Shown here: positions 51,156 through 64,000 of the stretch, one piece after another
Position numbering within the stretch: the stretch's first letter is position 1
How the letters are laid out: every line of letters starts with the position of its first letter
Source of the DNA: Fagopyrum homotropicum
Lineage: Eukaryota > Streptophyta > Magnoliopsida > Caryophyllales > Polygonaceae
NCBI GenBank assembly: GCA_033239125.1
Contig: BSWB01000006.1
Location: 32,604,001-32,668,000, forward strand
Direction: 5' to 3'
DNA length: 64,000 nt
Position numbers and translations under genes: made by a program
The notes under the pieces: generated by a model
Database searches by the model: none
Told to the model about the DNA's origin: nothing
The model's input: only the letters and a program-made list of their open reading frames with translations

Positions 51156-52907
51156 TGTTCGCTCCAAACGGTGTGTGCAAGCTTTAAATTTATAACCCTA
51201 GATGTAAGCTTAAAACAAGGATGCGAACCCGCAGTGTACGGGTCAATCGTAGTAAAAAGCAAGAAATTCCAAGGGTCGATCATAGGGACTTAGTGAAACA
51301 AAGCAGGTGTAGGTAGTCTATGTAATTACTAACCACAAAAGCGATTAAAACAATCAAAGATGATTAAAAGTCAATTAAGGAAATATGCAATTCTAGGGAT
51401 TAAAGCATCTAGTTGTGGTTCCAACTCAAGATCTAAAGATAAAGCGGACAAAGCTGAGGTTTTTGCAAAGGGAAGGTGTTTCTAAAGTGGAATAGATCAC
51501 CGGATAAGTCTCACTACTCACTACTCACTAATCCTAAACCGTTACTCCTATTACCGGATAAGTCTCAAGGAATTAAGGAAAAGAACTATAACCTCAAACC
51601 AACACACCACCTAAGGGAATAGAATCAACCTTTACCGGGTAAGTCTTAGGCTAACTCACAAAGATGGAATGAAAGCACACTCAAACCCCAATAAAGGATA
51701 AACCTTTATTACCTACACTTATGATCTTAGGTAAACAAACAAAAGAATTACCGGGTAAGTCTAATCCTAGGCTTGCATTGAACCAGGAAAGGTGTAATAA
51801 GAATAGGATTTGACAAACTCTAACACTTAACTCTCAGTTTCGGATCAGAAAAGTCACCTCGGTCAGGCGAATGCCACCCCGGCCGAGATGTTCATCGACT
51901 GAGCGAGGTGTTCTAGGGTTAAGGATAAAGACTCGAGCTTTCAGGGTCCTACTGTGATTAAGATTATTCTATCATTGTTTTTCCCACAACCTTCTGCCAA
52001 TCACCCTAGAATCACACAAGAAAATTAGCCAATCATCATCATGAAAGCAATAATCAAATATAAGGGAAGAAAGTGAATAATTGAACACAAAGACCTTAAG
52101 AGAAAGACTTCAATAACTGAATCAATTATCAAACAAACAAGCGTTCCTTGGATCACAATCCAACAAGACAATCAACAAGAAGGGAATCTAAGAAAGTCTT
52201 ACAAAACCCTTCACAAAAGCTATAAAAGCTATCAACTTCCTTCCTTCAATCTTCCTTCAACCTTCAAAAAGGTTCTTCAAATCTCCCAACTGTAGTGGGT
52301 GTTTTCCAGCCATAAGCGGATGTTGGATTTGTGGAAAATCCAACCCTTTTTATAGGAAAATTCCCTCCCAAAGATAAGATATCTTAGAAAGATATTTTCC
52401 CATAAAAATAGGTAAATATATGGGCTGAATTATCTTCTTCCTTCCAAGAATCTAGCCTAAAAATATAAGATCCTCTTTCCAAAAATAAAAGATCTCAGCC
52501 AAGAATAAAATATCTCTCGCCGCGTCCAAGGTGTTCGCCTCGGTCGAGCAACTCCTCTGGATCACCTCGGTCGAGATGGTACTGTAGCTAACCGAGGTGA
52601 CTCTAAACTGAATGTGAAATCTCTCAAATCTGGTCCAAAGTGAATCTTCAATCCATTTCCATGATTCCTGGATTCTTCCTTAAGCTCCTGAGTGTAGCTC
52701 CAATGACTCCTTAGCTCCTTTTGCTCCATTTTGATGCAAAACGTGCCATTTTACCTACGATTACAACGAAACTTGGTGTAGACCTCGATTCCCGCAAAGG
52801 TAGATGAAACGATAATATAATCACATAATATACATCCAAACATGCAGATTATTGAAGATAAAACGTCTAAACAGGCCCCAAAATATAGACAATAATTCAT
52901 GCTATCA
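51156..52907 (-). repeat. Element D 3' LTR
   Basis: 1752 bp, TG...CA ends, same overall structure as B and C LTRs. Confidence 0.93.
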
Positions 52908-54332
52908 AAATACCCCATACTTAGCCCTTGCTTTTCCCCAAGCAAGTTCCGAGTATAAAATACAAGATAGAATGGATTATAAGTCATAAAGATCAATGAA
53001 AAAGTCTTTCAAAACATTTTAATGGTGTGCTACAATCATAGATCACTCTAAGAGAATGCTTCATGGAATTTAAAACCAAAACATGATCAAAACATTTTAT
53101 AAATATAAGAAAGTTGTTCATCTTTGCATAAAATCATAGAATGCATAATAAATCATAATCATCGAAATTAATCATGTATAATCCAGGTTGAACCACCAAG
53201 TCAATCAACAAGCTCGAGGTCTCAAGGGCTTTTCAAGAGAAGGTCAAAAAACGTGTGAGGGTGGGATGTATATAGGGAATGTGGTGCTAGAATCCGGGAA
53301 AAGGATATTCACTTCACTTGCTTTGAACTTCAACATCTTCCACCAATAAGCTTTGCTTATTTTTACTTTTCACTTTACTTTTTGGGATGCATGGACAGAG
53401 GTGCACAATAACCGAAGCCTAGGAAATCAGCAATCATCAATTTCTCGAGATGCCTCAAACCCTTGATGCACATACCATGACCCGTTAGAAATATCGCTCC
53501 TTCCGACTTTGGTAAGACACAAACACCCGGCTATGTGAATGGTGCCGAGTTACTCATCATCATGATTGACTTCCCCAAACCTATTTGTTTCTTTCTAACT
53601 TTCAGCCAACATCTCAACTTTTCTTTCACTTGCTTTTCACTTTTGCTTGCTTCCAAATTCCCGGATAGGTAAAGGGAGGCAAATATGTATATGAGGGGCT
53701 AAGCATGATCAAGAAGAAGAAGAGAAGAGAATGAATTGCCTTGGTCTTTCCAGAAAGAAAGTGAGAGAACTCATCATGTGGTGTCAACCTTCAAATTCAA
53801 CATAATTTGGATAAAAACAAAGTATTAAACATGCCAAAATTTCAAACAAAGCATTTAGCAACTTAAACATATCATAAAACCTTTCAAACATATAAAGATT
53901 TTAAAACCAGTCAACAAACAAAATCATCACTGAGGTCATATCCAGATGAAAAGCACAAAAATCGTTTCGAAAACTGTTCTAGTTAAACCACCTCGGTCGA
54001 GATGTTCTAAGTCAACCGAGGTGAAGTACCTCGTTCGGCCATAATCACTTTGGTCGAGGTCAATAAAAAAATTTTTAAACCAGCTTTTGACGTTTTTCTC
54101 AATCAAATAACTTGTATGCATGCATGTAATCTTAGATAAGCATATAGAGCAAAATAAAACATAAATATCCATCGAGTCAAGTCATACATCCACATAAGTC
54201 AAATAATACATCCAAATACCCCATACTTGGGACACATTGTCCCAATGGGTCAAAATAAGTCTAAAGAAACAAAGTACTCACCAGATAAAGCTGAGCTGCA
54301 TAATAAATAAATAAAGAAAATCTTGCAAGCTC
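52908..54332 (-). other. Element D 3' noncoding region
   Basis: Purine tract and hairpin by the LTR (52927-52946, CTTGCTT...AGCAAG), the conserved noncoding block (53389-53600), a palindrome cluster near 53990-54060, and GGGACACATTGTCCC (54229-54243) beside CCCCATACTT. No gene is supported. Confidence 0.72.
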
Positions 54333-55010
54333 TCAATAATCCCGATCCGGTGGTGGTGGTGGTGGCACGTACGGGTGCTGAGATGGGTCGAAAGGATATC
54401 CCATGATATGCTGAAACTGAATCTTAGCCATCGTGTGCTGGTAATGTAGTCTCTCCTGCATCTCTGTGATATCCAGGGACAAGGCAACGTAGGAATCTAT
54501 CATCTGATCCGTCAGATCATCGATCCGACGGTGAGCAACTGGATCCCTCTGCCTGCGTACCCTACGCCTAGCGGGACGTGCTGGTGCTGCAGCTGGCTCC
54601 TCCTCAGTCTCGTCGTCATCTAAATCAATGACCGGCGCACTAGTCCCAGCTGTATCTGTGCCCGTATCCATGGCAGCACCGCCATCCTCATCATCATCAT
54701 CCTCATCCTCCTCAACCTCATCCTCCTCAGCTGGCCCCTGAGCTGCTGCTGTTGTTGCCTCTATGGCGTCCTCCATCAGCGGGATCCATGTAGTCTGCCA
54801 GTAATGCGGATCATACACGGAGAACTGAGCTGACCACCTAATACCCTGGGGTGCAGTCTACTCCCAGGGCATCGCCACATACGGCGTAGTAAGACCGCGA
54901 GGAACCAGTATCCTCCGTGTGATCATCTCCTGAAGCCCGAGCGGCTTGGCAGCCGCCACCATAGTGCATGCACTCAAGTCAAGATCCATGTAACTCGCTA
55001 TATGAGTCAC
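54333..55010 (-). pseudogene. Element D ORF1, C-terminal half only
   Basis: Collinear with C's ORF1 from about GIVTHIA to the PPPPDRDY end. A TAG at about 54857 interrupts AMPWE...TAPQG. The N-terminal ~200 codons and most of the 5' leader are missing: homology stops near 55010 and resumes at the internal TATA box (55015-55023), so one deletion removed leader plus N-terminus. Confidence 0.8.
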
Positions 55011-55014
55011 TATC

Positions 55015-55175
55015 CCTTTTATACCCTTTTCTGGAACTGCTGTCACCTCGGTCGAGATGGTCTCAACTGGACCGAGGTGGTACGGACCGAGGTGGATCTT
55101 CAGTAACCCTAGTCGCCTCGGTTGCTCAAGAATCATCTCGGTCGAGGTGCTGCGACAACAACCGAGATGTTTCTC
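55015..55175 (-). promoter_or_regulatory. Element D internal promoter remnant
   Basis: TATAAAAGG at 55015-55023 on the minus strand, with several CACCTCGGTCGAG / ACCGAGGTG sites just upstream (55045-55175). The leader and telo-box seen in B and C are deleted. Confidence 0.5.
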
Positions 55176-55411
55176 AGTCAAACTCCGTCTTCTCAAATTC
55201 TCGAACTTCTGTCCTTCCAGTTTTGCTCCTGGGTTGTTTTCCTTCCTTAGATGTCACCTGTTGTCTGTCTAGGACGCCAAAAACAAAACAAAGCAAAGCA
55301 AAAGCAAACTATCCAAAGCTAGACTAGAAAAAGGGAAAAGAAAGCAATACCTTGGGTGGCCTCGCAAGAAGCGCTTGATTTAAGGTCGCTAGTTGGACCG
55401 TACGACATCCC

Positions 55412-58400
55412 TCAAACAAGGTATAGCGGTGCAACCTCCTCAACCGGAACTTCCGGTTTGTATTTCTTAAGTCTATGACCGTTGACGTTGAAGCTTCCAC
55501 TCGTTTCTCCCCAAATCTCAACTGCACCATAAGGGAAAACATGTTTCACAACATAAGGTCCGGTCCATCTAGATTTCAACTTACTTGGAAAGAGGCGGAG
55601 GCGGGAGTTGAAGAGTAGAATTAAGTCTCCTTCTTTAAGCTCCTTAGGAATGATACGCTTGTCATGCCATTTCTTCGTCCTTTCTTTATAGATTTTGGCA
55701 TTCTCATAAGCGTTCAAACGCAGCTCCTCCAGCTCATTGATATCCAATAGCCGCTTCTCACCGGCTTCCTTGATGTCGAAGTTCAACCATTTGATCGCCC
55801 AATACGCCTTGTGTTCTAACTCAACATGCAAATGACAAGACTTCCCGTATACCAAATTATAAGGGGTGGTACCAATGGGAGTCTTGAATGCGGTTATGTA
55901 AGCCCAAAGAGCGTCGTCCAACTTCATGGACCATCCTTCCTAGTCCTAGAGACGGTCTTCTCCAAGATTGCTTTAATTTCTCTATTTGAGATCTCGACCT
56001 GTCCACTAGTTTCAGGGTGATAAGGGGTTGCTACCTTGTGGGTTACCCCATACTTTGATAAAAGTGCCTTAAACTTCCGGTTGATGAAATGCGTCCCTCC
56101 ATCGCTGATGATGATGCGTGAGTCCCAAAATGTGGAAAGATAGTCCTGTTAAAGAACTTCACAACCACCGTGGCGTCATTAGTGGGAGAGGTAATGGCTT
56201 CAACCCATCTAGAGACGTAGTCGACAGCTAGGAGAATGTAGAGGTTTCCTCCGGATGATGGGAAAGGTCCCATGAAATCTACTCCCCATACATCAAAGAT
56301 CTCAACCTCCTGTATGTTATTGAGTGGCATCTCATTCCTTCTAGATAAGTTCCCTGTTCTTTGGCATGCATCACAAGAGACAACAAACGTTTGCACATCC
56401 TTAAATAATGTAGGCCAAAAGAAACCGGAACGTAATACCTTAGCGCATGTCTTGTTGGCGCTAGCATGCCCTCCACAAGGGAGTGAGTGACAATGCCGTA
56501 TGACACTATTAACTTCATCTTCCGGAATGCATCTTTGAAGCATCCCATCCGACCCTCTCTTGAATAGCAGCGGTTCATCCCAGTAGTAATGGCGTACATC
56601 CTTGAAGAATTTCTTCCTTTGAGTGTACGTCAATCCGGGTGGTATTTCCTGGCAAACAAGATAATTAACAATATCAACATACCAAGGTCCTTTATTATCA
56701 GAAATTTGGTGGAGAGAATGTTCCACCAACTGAGGATGAATGTCAGAAAAGGGAGTAACAAGTTTGTTATTTTCAGTAGTCTCAGTTGACATCATCTCGC
56801 TTTCGACCTCGGTCGAGGTCCAGAGAGGTTGACCGAGATGTTCTTCAGTCACCTCGCTTGCCCCAGAAAGTGCCTCGGTCGAGGTACTGCAACTGGAACC
56901 GAAACTAGAGATCTTCTTCTCCTGGATTAGTCTTTCAGTTTTAGCTCCTGGATCTTCTTCCAGCGCCTTTAAGCTCCGTATATCTACATCACAAGAAGCA
57001 TCTATACCTTCCTCCATTAAGCTAAAACTAATAACTTTTTCAAGTGGATCTTTAATAAGGATAGAGCTCACCAATTCTCTTGATTCTTCTTCATCATAGA
57101 TGTTGAAGATATCATCTCCTAGCTGCTCTCCTTTCATTACCGCAAGTAATGCAAACTCCACTTCATCTCCGCCAATGTTGAATTTTAACTTGGCGTTCTT
57201 ACAATCCATATTGCAACCCGAAGTTGCTAGAAATGGCCTCCCGAGAATGATAGGAACGGGGTAATCCGCGGGAATGTCAAGCACAACAAAGTCTATAGGT
57301 AAATAGAAGTTACCTAACTTAACCGGAACGTCTTCCAAGATGCCCACGGGATGGGTAATGGAGCGGTCTGCCATGTATAACCGTATCTTCACCGGCTTGG
57401 GCTCTCCAAGTCCGATCTTAACACATAGCTCCAGCGGGATGATGCTCACGCTGGCTCCTAGATCACATAAGGCTTCACAAGTGACATCCCCAACTTGAAT
57501 GGGAATGCAAAATGAGCCGGGATCTCTCAACTTGGGTGGCATCTTCTCCTTCATGATTTGAATAAGCTCCGAGGATTTAGATGTCATCCTTACTTCACCA
57601 AAGTCTTCCAACTTCCTCTTCCTTGATAGAACCTCTTTCAAGAACTTCCCATAGGCGGGCATCCCTAGAATAGCATCAAGGAAAGGGATATTAATGTGTA
57701 GTTTATTCATCAAGTCAAGGAACTTACCAAAATGCTTGTCTAGATGTGCTCTGGCCATTCACTGGGGGAATGAAAGTGGTGGTTTATATGCAGGAGGTGG
57801 AATATAAACTTCAGTTTTCTCCTCCGCTTTCTGTGGCTCCACCTCGGTTGGTATCTCGGCCGAAGTGTTCTTCGACTGTACCTGGACCGAGGTGGTCTTC
57901 GTCTATACTGGCATCGACCGAGGCACTGGATCTGCAGCCTTCAGTCCGCTTCTCATCGTTAATGCCATGATCTATCCTTTAGGGTTGCTTTCCGTCCTTG
58001 CTGGAAGCTTCCCTGGATCTCTTGGCGCTTCATTTGCCTTGTTAAAGAATTGTTGTTCTAAGGCTTTTTGTGCCTTCGAAAATGAAGTCATGGACGTCTC
58101 TATAGAGTTGAGCTTGATCAAGATGGCCTCCAGCACCGCATCTTTCTTTTCCGGCTGGGACGAACTCGATCCTTGCTCCTGGCTCTTCAATGGAGTAGAA
58201 GAAGAAGAAGAAAGGAAAGGGTTAGAGGAGTCATTCGAATTGGAGTTAGAGTAAGGGTTACCCGAATTTTGGTTGTTCGCCCTCCAATTATTGTTGTTGG
58301 ATCCTCTATTATTGTTGTAGTTGTTGTTCCGGTAACTATTGTTGTTCCTTGATCCTTGATCTTCCTTCTTGGTTTGAGCAACTAAGAGTTCCTTCAATTG

Positions 58401-59477
58401 TTTCACATCATTCTTCAAAGAAGTGAGTTGATCATTGTTAGGTGGAGCATCTTGAAAGTTGACTCTTTTAACTCCACCTTCAGCTCCTTGGTGGGAGTAT
58501 TTCTCCATGTGCAAAGCTTGCTTCTTTATGAACTCCCAAGCTTCGTCAATCGGCATGTCCATGAATGTGCTGGCGGAGAGTAGTTGAAGGTTGAACTGGG
58601 TGTTTCCGTCCAGTCCCTTGAAGTATATCTCCAACAACTCTATCTTTGGAATCCCATGATGTGGGCAATCCAAAAGAATGTCTTTAAATCTCTCCCATGA
58701 CTTGGACAAGCTCTCCTTGTCCTTCATGATGAATGCATTAATCTTCCCTCTCATTTCAGTAGTTTTATAGGGGGGAAAGAATTTAGTTAAGAACTCCGTC
58801 GTCATCTCCTCCCGGGTATTGATTTTTTCTGGAGGAAGAGATTGATACCAAGTAAGTGCTCTATCTTTCAAAGAGAAGTAGAAAGGCCTTAGCTTGTAGT
58901 TGTTGTTTTCTATTCTTGAAGGTCTCAAGGTCTCCATCAAGATCTCATAGTTTTGTAGATGTTGATGTAGAGATTCCCTCTCTATCCCTCCAAACTGGCA
59001 TTGGCAAATCATGGAAAGAACTTGCGGTCGAAGCTCATAATCATGGTCCGCTGGATCACCTAGGTTGACTCCTGGACGCATCAGTTGCTGATTGGGGTCC
59101 ATCCTTTGCCCTAGAGTCTGTGGAATACCTGCAAAAAGAACATCTTGGAGTGGTATCCGAGGTGGAAGTATCTCGGCCGGGGCAGCAGGTACTGGATTCT
59201 TCCTCGGTCGAGGATTTGGGTTCGGTCGAGGTAGATACTGGTCTCGTAAAGCCGCCATATCTGCTTCGATTGCCTCAGTCCTTGTGCGAGTTTCTTCCCT
59301 TTCCAATCTCAGTTATTCCTTGCTGAGGCGTAGTTGTTCTAACGCCTCCTTCAATTCGGCCTCAAGATCGCAATTGTCTTGGTTGGCCATCTTCGCTTCT
59401 TTCAAGCGTCTTTTGTATGTCTTTTCTGGTTTGGGATCGTAAGGAACGATTTCCTTCCCAGCGCGGGTTCTTCGCAT
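55412..59477 (-). pseudogene. Element D gag-protease-integrase, several stops and frameshifts, RT-RH missing
   Basis: ATG at 59477 (MRRTR). In-frame stops at 59313-59315 (TAA), 57972-57974 (TAG where B has CAG) and 57759-57761 (TGA). Gag core and Asn-rich spacer lie in 57975-59306; protease with DLGAS and PIILGRPFLATSG lies in 56043-57758. The linker ends in NNKLVTPFSDIHPQLVEHS and then continues directly into the integrase zinc region and core, exactly as in B, with no RT-RH between. One-base losses near 56120 and 55935 shift the frame in the core; the C-terminal integrase module is at 55412-55927. This copy no longer encodes a full product, but its shared junction with B shows that the RT-less form was inherited. 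Confidence 0.9.
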
Positions 59478-59583
59478 AAACCTAAGGAAAAGAACCTGCA
59501 AAAGTCACTCAAGTAGAGTGGTTAGTAGAAACAGGGGCAAGCACCCCGAAATCCAACCGCAACCGGCTCGGTCTAGACCAAGT

Positions 59584-59600
59584 CCCCGGCAACGGCGCCA
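59584..59600 (-). other. Element D primer-binding site (tRNA-Asp)
   Basis: Exact 17-nt match to the complement of the tRNA-Asp 3' end. The leader palindrome GGTCTAGACC is at 59570-59579. Confidence 0.93.
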
Positions 59601-59606
59601 AAAACT

Positions 59607-61358
59607 TGTTCGCTCCAAACGGTGTGTGCAAGCTTTAAATTTATAACCCTAGATGTAAGCTTAAAACAAGGATGCGAACCCGCAGTGTATGGGTCAATCG
59701 TAGTAAAAAGCAAGAAATTCCAGGGGTCGATCACAGGGACTTAGTGAAACAAAGCAGGTGTAGGTAGTCTATGTAATTACTAACCACAAAAGCGATTAAA
59801 ACAATCAAAGATGATAAAAAGTCAATTAAGGAAATATGCAATTCTAGGGATTAAAGCATCTAGTTGTGGTTCCAACTCAAGATCTAAAGATAAAGCGGAC
59901 AAAGCTGATATTTTTGCAAAGGGAAGGTGTTTCTAAAGTGGAATAGATCACCGGGTAAGTCTCACTACTCACTACTCACTAATCCTAAACCGTAACTCCT
60001 ATTACCGGGTAAGTCTCAAGGAATTAAGGAAAAAAACTATAACCTCAAACCAACACACCACCTAAGGGAATAGAATCAACCTTTACCGGGTAAATCTCAG
60101 GCTAACTCACAAAGATGGAATGAAAGCACACTCAAACCCCAATAAAGGATAAACCTTTATTACCTACACTTATGATCTTAGGTAAACAAACAAAGGAATT
60201 ACCGGGTAAGTTTCATCCTAGGCTTGCATTGAACCAGGAAAGGTGTAATAAGAATAGGATTGGGCAAACTCTAACACTTAACTCTCAGTTTCGGATCAGA
60301 AAAGTCACCTCGGTCAGACGAATTCCACCCCGGCCGAGATGTTCATCGACTGAGCGAGGTGTTCTAAGGTTAAGGATAAAGACTCGAGCTTTCAGGGTCC
60401 TACTGTGATTAAGATTATTATATCATTGTTTTTCCCACAACCTTCAGCCAATCACCCTAGAATCACACAAGAAAATTAGCCAATCATCATCATGAAAGCA
60501 ATAATCAAATATAAGGGAAGAAAGTGAATAATTGAACATAAACACCTTAAGAGAAAGGCTTCAATAACTGAATCAATAATCAAACAAACAAGCGTTCCTT
60601 GGATCACAATCTAATAAGACAATCAACAAGAAGGGAATCTAAGAAAGTCTTACAAAACCCTTCACAAAAGCTATAAAAGCTATCAACTTCATTCATTCAA
60701 TCTTCCTTCAACCTTCAAAAAGGTTCTTCAAATCTCCCAACTGTAGTGGGTGTTTTTCAGCCGTAAGCGGATGTTGGATTTGTGGAAAATCCAACCCTTT
60801 TTATAGGAAAATTCCCTCCCAAAGATAAGATATCTTAGAAAGATATTTTCCCAAAAAAATAGGTAAAATATATGGGCTGAATTATCTTCTTCCTTCTAGG
60901 AATCCAGCCTAAAAATATAAGATCCTCTTTCCAAAAATAAAAGATCTCAGCCAAGAATAAAATATCTCTCGCCGCGTCCAAGGTGTTCGCCTCGGTCGAG
61001 CAACTCCTCTGGATCACCTCGGTCGAGATGGTACTGTAGCTGACCGAGGTGACTCTAAACTGAATGTGAAATCTCTCAAATCTGGTCCAAAGTGAATCTT
61101 CAATCCATTTCCATGATTCCTGAATTCTTCCTTAAGCTCCTGAGTGTATCTCCAATGACTCCTTAGCTCCTTTTGCTCCATTTTGATGCAAAACGTGCCA
61201 TTTTACCTACGATTACAACAAAACTTGGTGTAGACCTCAATTCCGCAAAGGTAGATGAAACGACAATATAATCACATAATATACATCCAAACATGCAGAT
61301 TATTGAAGATAAAACGTCTAAACAGACCCCAAAATATAGACAATAATTCATGCTATCA
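59607..61358 (-). repeat. Element D 5' LTR
   Basis: 1752 bp. TATAAAAAG at 60797-60805; palindrome cluster upstream (60990-61045). Repeats of ACCGGGTAAGTCTC as in other A-E LTRs. Confidence 0.93.
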
Positions 61359-61363
61359 CAACC

Positions 61364-62195
61364 CTAAGGGACAGATTATGGCAATAACGACACAAAGTGG
61401 ACTGAAAACTGCCGATCCAGTACCTCGGTCGGTGCCAGACCAGACGAAGAACACCTCGGTCCAAGATCAGACAAGGAACACTTCGGTCGAGGTGCCAGCC
61501 GAGGTGGAGCCCCAGAATGCGAAGGACAAATCTGAAGTTTTTGTTCCACCTCCTGCTTATAAACCACCACTTCCTTTCTTTAGTCAAGGGCCAGAGCATA
61601 TCTAGACAAGCATTTTGGTAAGTTTCTAGACCTAATGAATAAACTACACATTAACATCCCTTTCCTTGATGCCATTCTAGGGATGCCCGCCTATGAGAAG
61701 TTTCTGAAAGAAATCCTATCAAGTCAGAGGAAGCTGGAAGATTTTGGAGAACTAAGGATGACATCTAAGTCCTCGGAACTCATTCAAATCATGAAGGAGA
61801 AGATTCCACCCAAATTGAGAGATCCCGGTTCATTTTGCATTCCCATTCAAGTTGGAGATGTGACTTATGAAGCGTTGTGTGATCTAGGAGCCAACGTGAG
61901 TATCTTCCCGCTGGAGCTATGTGAGAAAATCGGACTTGGAGAGCCCAAGCCGGTGAAGATAAGGCTATACATGGCAGATCACTCCATTACCCATCCCGTG
62001 GGCATCTTGGAAGACGTTCCCATCAAGTTAGGTATTTTCTATTTACCTATAGATTTTGTTGTACTTGACATACCCACAGATTATCCCATTCCTATCATTC
62101 TCGGGAGACCATTTCTAGCAACTTCGTGTTGCAATGTGGATTGTAAGAACGCTAAATTGAAATTCAACATTGGTGGAGATCAAGTGAATTTGCAT
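61364..62195 (+). pseudogene. Element E gag C-terminus and protease (after D)
   Basis: Resumes at the PKGQ motif. The frame shifts after the FVPPPAYKPPLPF stretch (about 61590), then protease (61635-62195) with DLGAN (the Ser of DLGAS changed) and PIILGRPFLATS. A 1-nt change near 62185 ends the frame. The region before protease has CCTCGGTCC/CTTCGGTCGAGG sites. Confidence 0.85.
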
Positions 62196-64000
62196 TGCTT
62201 GCTGCAATGAAAGGAGAGCCACTGGAGGATGATATCTTCAACATCTATGATGAAGATGAATCAAGAGACTTGGTGAGCTCTATCCTTATTAATGACCCTC
62301 TTGAAAGAGTTCTTAGTTTTACTTTAGTGGAGGAAGGTATAGATGTTTCTTGGGATGCAAATATACGGAGCTTAAAGGCATTAGAAGCAGATCCAGGAGC
62401 TAAGATTGAGAGACTAATTCAGGGGAAGAAAAGCAATTTAGGTTTCGGTCCCAATTCCAGTCCCTCGACTGAGGCACTTTCTGGACCAAGCGAGGTGTTC
62501 TTATCTGAAGAACATCTCGGTCACCCACTTTGGACCTCGACCAAGGTCACAAGCGAGATGATGTCAACTGAGACTTCTGAAAGTCCAGTTCTTCGATCTA
62601 AGTCTACTCCACTGGAAGAAGGAAGCACGGATCCACCTCAAAAAGCACCCCCAGTCGTGGAGCTTAAACCACTTCCTAGTCACTTGAGGTATGCTTTCCT
62701 TGGTCCGGATTCCACTTATCCCGTTATCGTTAGTGCTTCCCTTTTTGAAACTGAATTGTCTAAACTGATGCATGCCCTGAGGAAACATCGAAAGGCTTTA
62801 GGTTATACTATTGATGATCTTGTTGGCATTAAGCCTTCTTTTTGCATGCATAAGATACTAATGGAGGACGATAATAAGACTTCACGGGAACCTCAAAGAC
62901 GGTTAAATCCGATCACGAAAGAGGTTGTGAAGAAAGAGATTCTTAAGTTGTTGGATGCAGGTATCTTATTTCCCATATCGGATAGCAAGTGGGTGAGCCC
63001 GGTGCATGTAGTTCCGAAGAAAGGAGGAATGACCGTTGTGACGAATAAGAACAATGAGTTGATTCCAACTAGGACCGTTACGGGCTGGATTATAGGAAGC
63101 TAAACGTGGCCACTCGGAAGGACCACTCCCCGCTCCCCTTTATAGATCAAATGCTTGAACGGTTAGCTCAACATTCTCATTTTTGCTATCTAGATGGTTA
63201 TAGTGGCTTCTTTCAGATTCCTATCCATCCGGATGATCAAGAGAAGACAACTTTCACTTGTCCATGGGGGACATTCGCTTATAGGAGGATGCCATTCGGA
63301 TTATGTAATGCACCCGCTACCTTTCAGCGTTGTATGATGGCTATCTTTTCCGAGTACATTTAGGAGATCATGGAGGTATTCATGGATGACTTTTCGGTAT
63401 ATGGTTCCTCTTTTGATAATTGTTTGACTAACCTTTCTCTAGTCTTGCAACATTGTGAAGACACTAATCTTGTTTTGAATTAGAAGAAGTGTCACTTTAT
63501 GGTTAGTGAAGGAATTGTGCTAGGACACCTTGTTTCCAACCGAGGTATTGAGGTCGATCGAGCTAAGATCGAGACTATAGAGAAACTTCCTCCCCCTTGT
63601 TATGTTAAGGTTGTGTGGAGTTTTCTCTGGCATGCAGGTTTCTACAAGAGGTTCATCAAGGATTTCTCGAAGATTATTAAACCACTCACTAATCTCTTGA
63701 ATAAGGATGTTGTTTTTGAGTTTTCGCAGGAAGACCTTGATGCTTTTTACAGGATAAAGGAAGCGTTGATCACCGCTCCTATCATTCAACCTCCCGACTA
63801 GACTTTTCCCTTTGAGATCATGTGTGATGCGAGTGATGTGGCAGTAGGAGCGGTACTTGGACAAAAGAAGGATGGCCGGACCAACGCCATTTACTATGCT
63901 AGCAAGACGCTAGATGAAGCTCAACTGAACTATGCCACCACCGAAAAGGAGCTCTTGGCGGTTGTATACGCATTTGAGAAGTTTCGCTCTTACTTAGTGG
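62195..64000 (+). pseudogene. Element E PR-RT linker, reverse transcriptase and RNase H (cut by window end)
   Basis: Linker and RT N-terminus in 62195-63103, up to TVTGW; a small deletion removes the residues before the RKLN motif. RT continues at 63106 with LDGYSGF and NAPATFQR, then TAG at 63361-63363, an intact MDD catalytic loop (about 63380), TAG at 63481-63483 (Trp position) and TAG at 63799-63801 (Trp position). RNase H runs into the window end. The copy has RT-RH; whether it has integrase cannot be seen. Confidence 0.88.

Larger units (their letters stand above)
51156..61358 (-). mobile_element. Element D: decayed Athila element of the RT-less (gag-PR-IN) class
   Basis: 10,203 bp, two 1752-bp LTRs differing at about 47 sites by eye (about 97% identical), exact PBS, perfect duplication. 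Gag-PR-IN with no RT-RH, sharing B's junction. ORF1 has lost its N-terminal half. It lies in E's gag in the opposite orientation. Confidence 0.93.

Overview
The window looks like plant pericentromeric or other repeat-rich heterochromatin. I see no host gene in 64 kb. Almost all of it is nested LTR retrotransposons of the Ty3/gypsy Athila lineage. Evidence: gag-pol proteins with Athila-type RT, protease and integrase motifs, primer-binding sites matching the 3' end of plant tRNA-Asp, long LTRs (about 1.7 kb) ending TG...CA, and 5-bp target duplications. The lineage and the plant promoter signals point to a flowering plant; I cannot name the species. Letters A-F and Z are my own labels.

Layout. 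Z1 (1-2657) is the end of an unrelated TGTAACGCCCC-type LTR that cuts into ORF1 of element A. A (minus) is an old Athila element split into 2658-6887, 20032-22289 and 33681-34257. F (minus, 6888-20031) sits inside A's gag; it is the only element here with a complete gag-PR-RT-RH-IN order, broken by one stop. B (plus, 22290-33675) sits inside A's 5' LTR. Z2 (34258-35317 and 47085-47723) is Z-like sequence split by C (minus, 35318-47084). E (plus, from 47781 to beyond the window end) is split in its gag by D (minus, 51156-61358). Target duplications: B GAAAA, C GTATA, D CAACC (all perfect), F CCAAG/ACAAG read on the minus strand (one mismatch). LTR pairs compared by eye differ at about 5 sites (C), 26 (B), 32 (F) and 47 (D), so C is the youngest insertion.

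How the parts fit. B and D encode gag, protease and integrase but have lost all of RT-RNase H at one shared junction. A and C encode gag, protease, RT and RNase H but have lost integrase at another shared junction. Each class is present as two separate insertions, so each has moved after its deletion. B and C have very similar gag, LTRs and PBS. Together they form a complementary split-pol pair that could in principle mobilise each other.

All families carry a further ORF (ORF1) between pol and the 3' LTR. About 350-440 nt upstream of ORF1 lies an internal TATA box, and directly upstream of that a cluster of short palindromes. The same palindromes lie upstream of the LTR TATA box. Elements A-E use CCTCG(AC/GT)CGAGG; F uses CCACGGCCGTGG at equivalent places. 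A noncoding block of about 200 nt and hairpin-plus-purine modules downstream of ORF1 are conserved between F and B/C/D although their LTRs are largely unrelated. These points suggest a two-promoter element with family-specific cis-elements.
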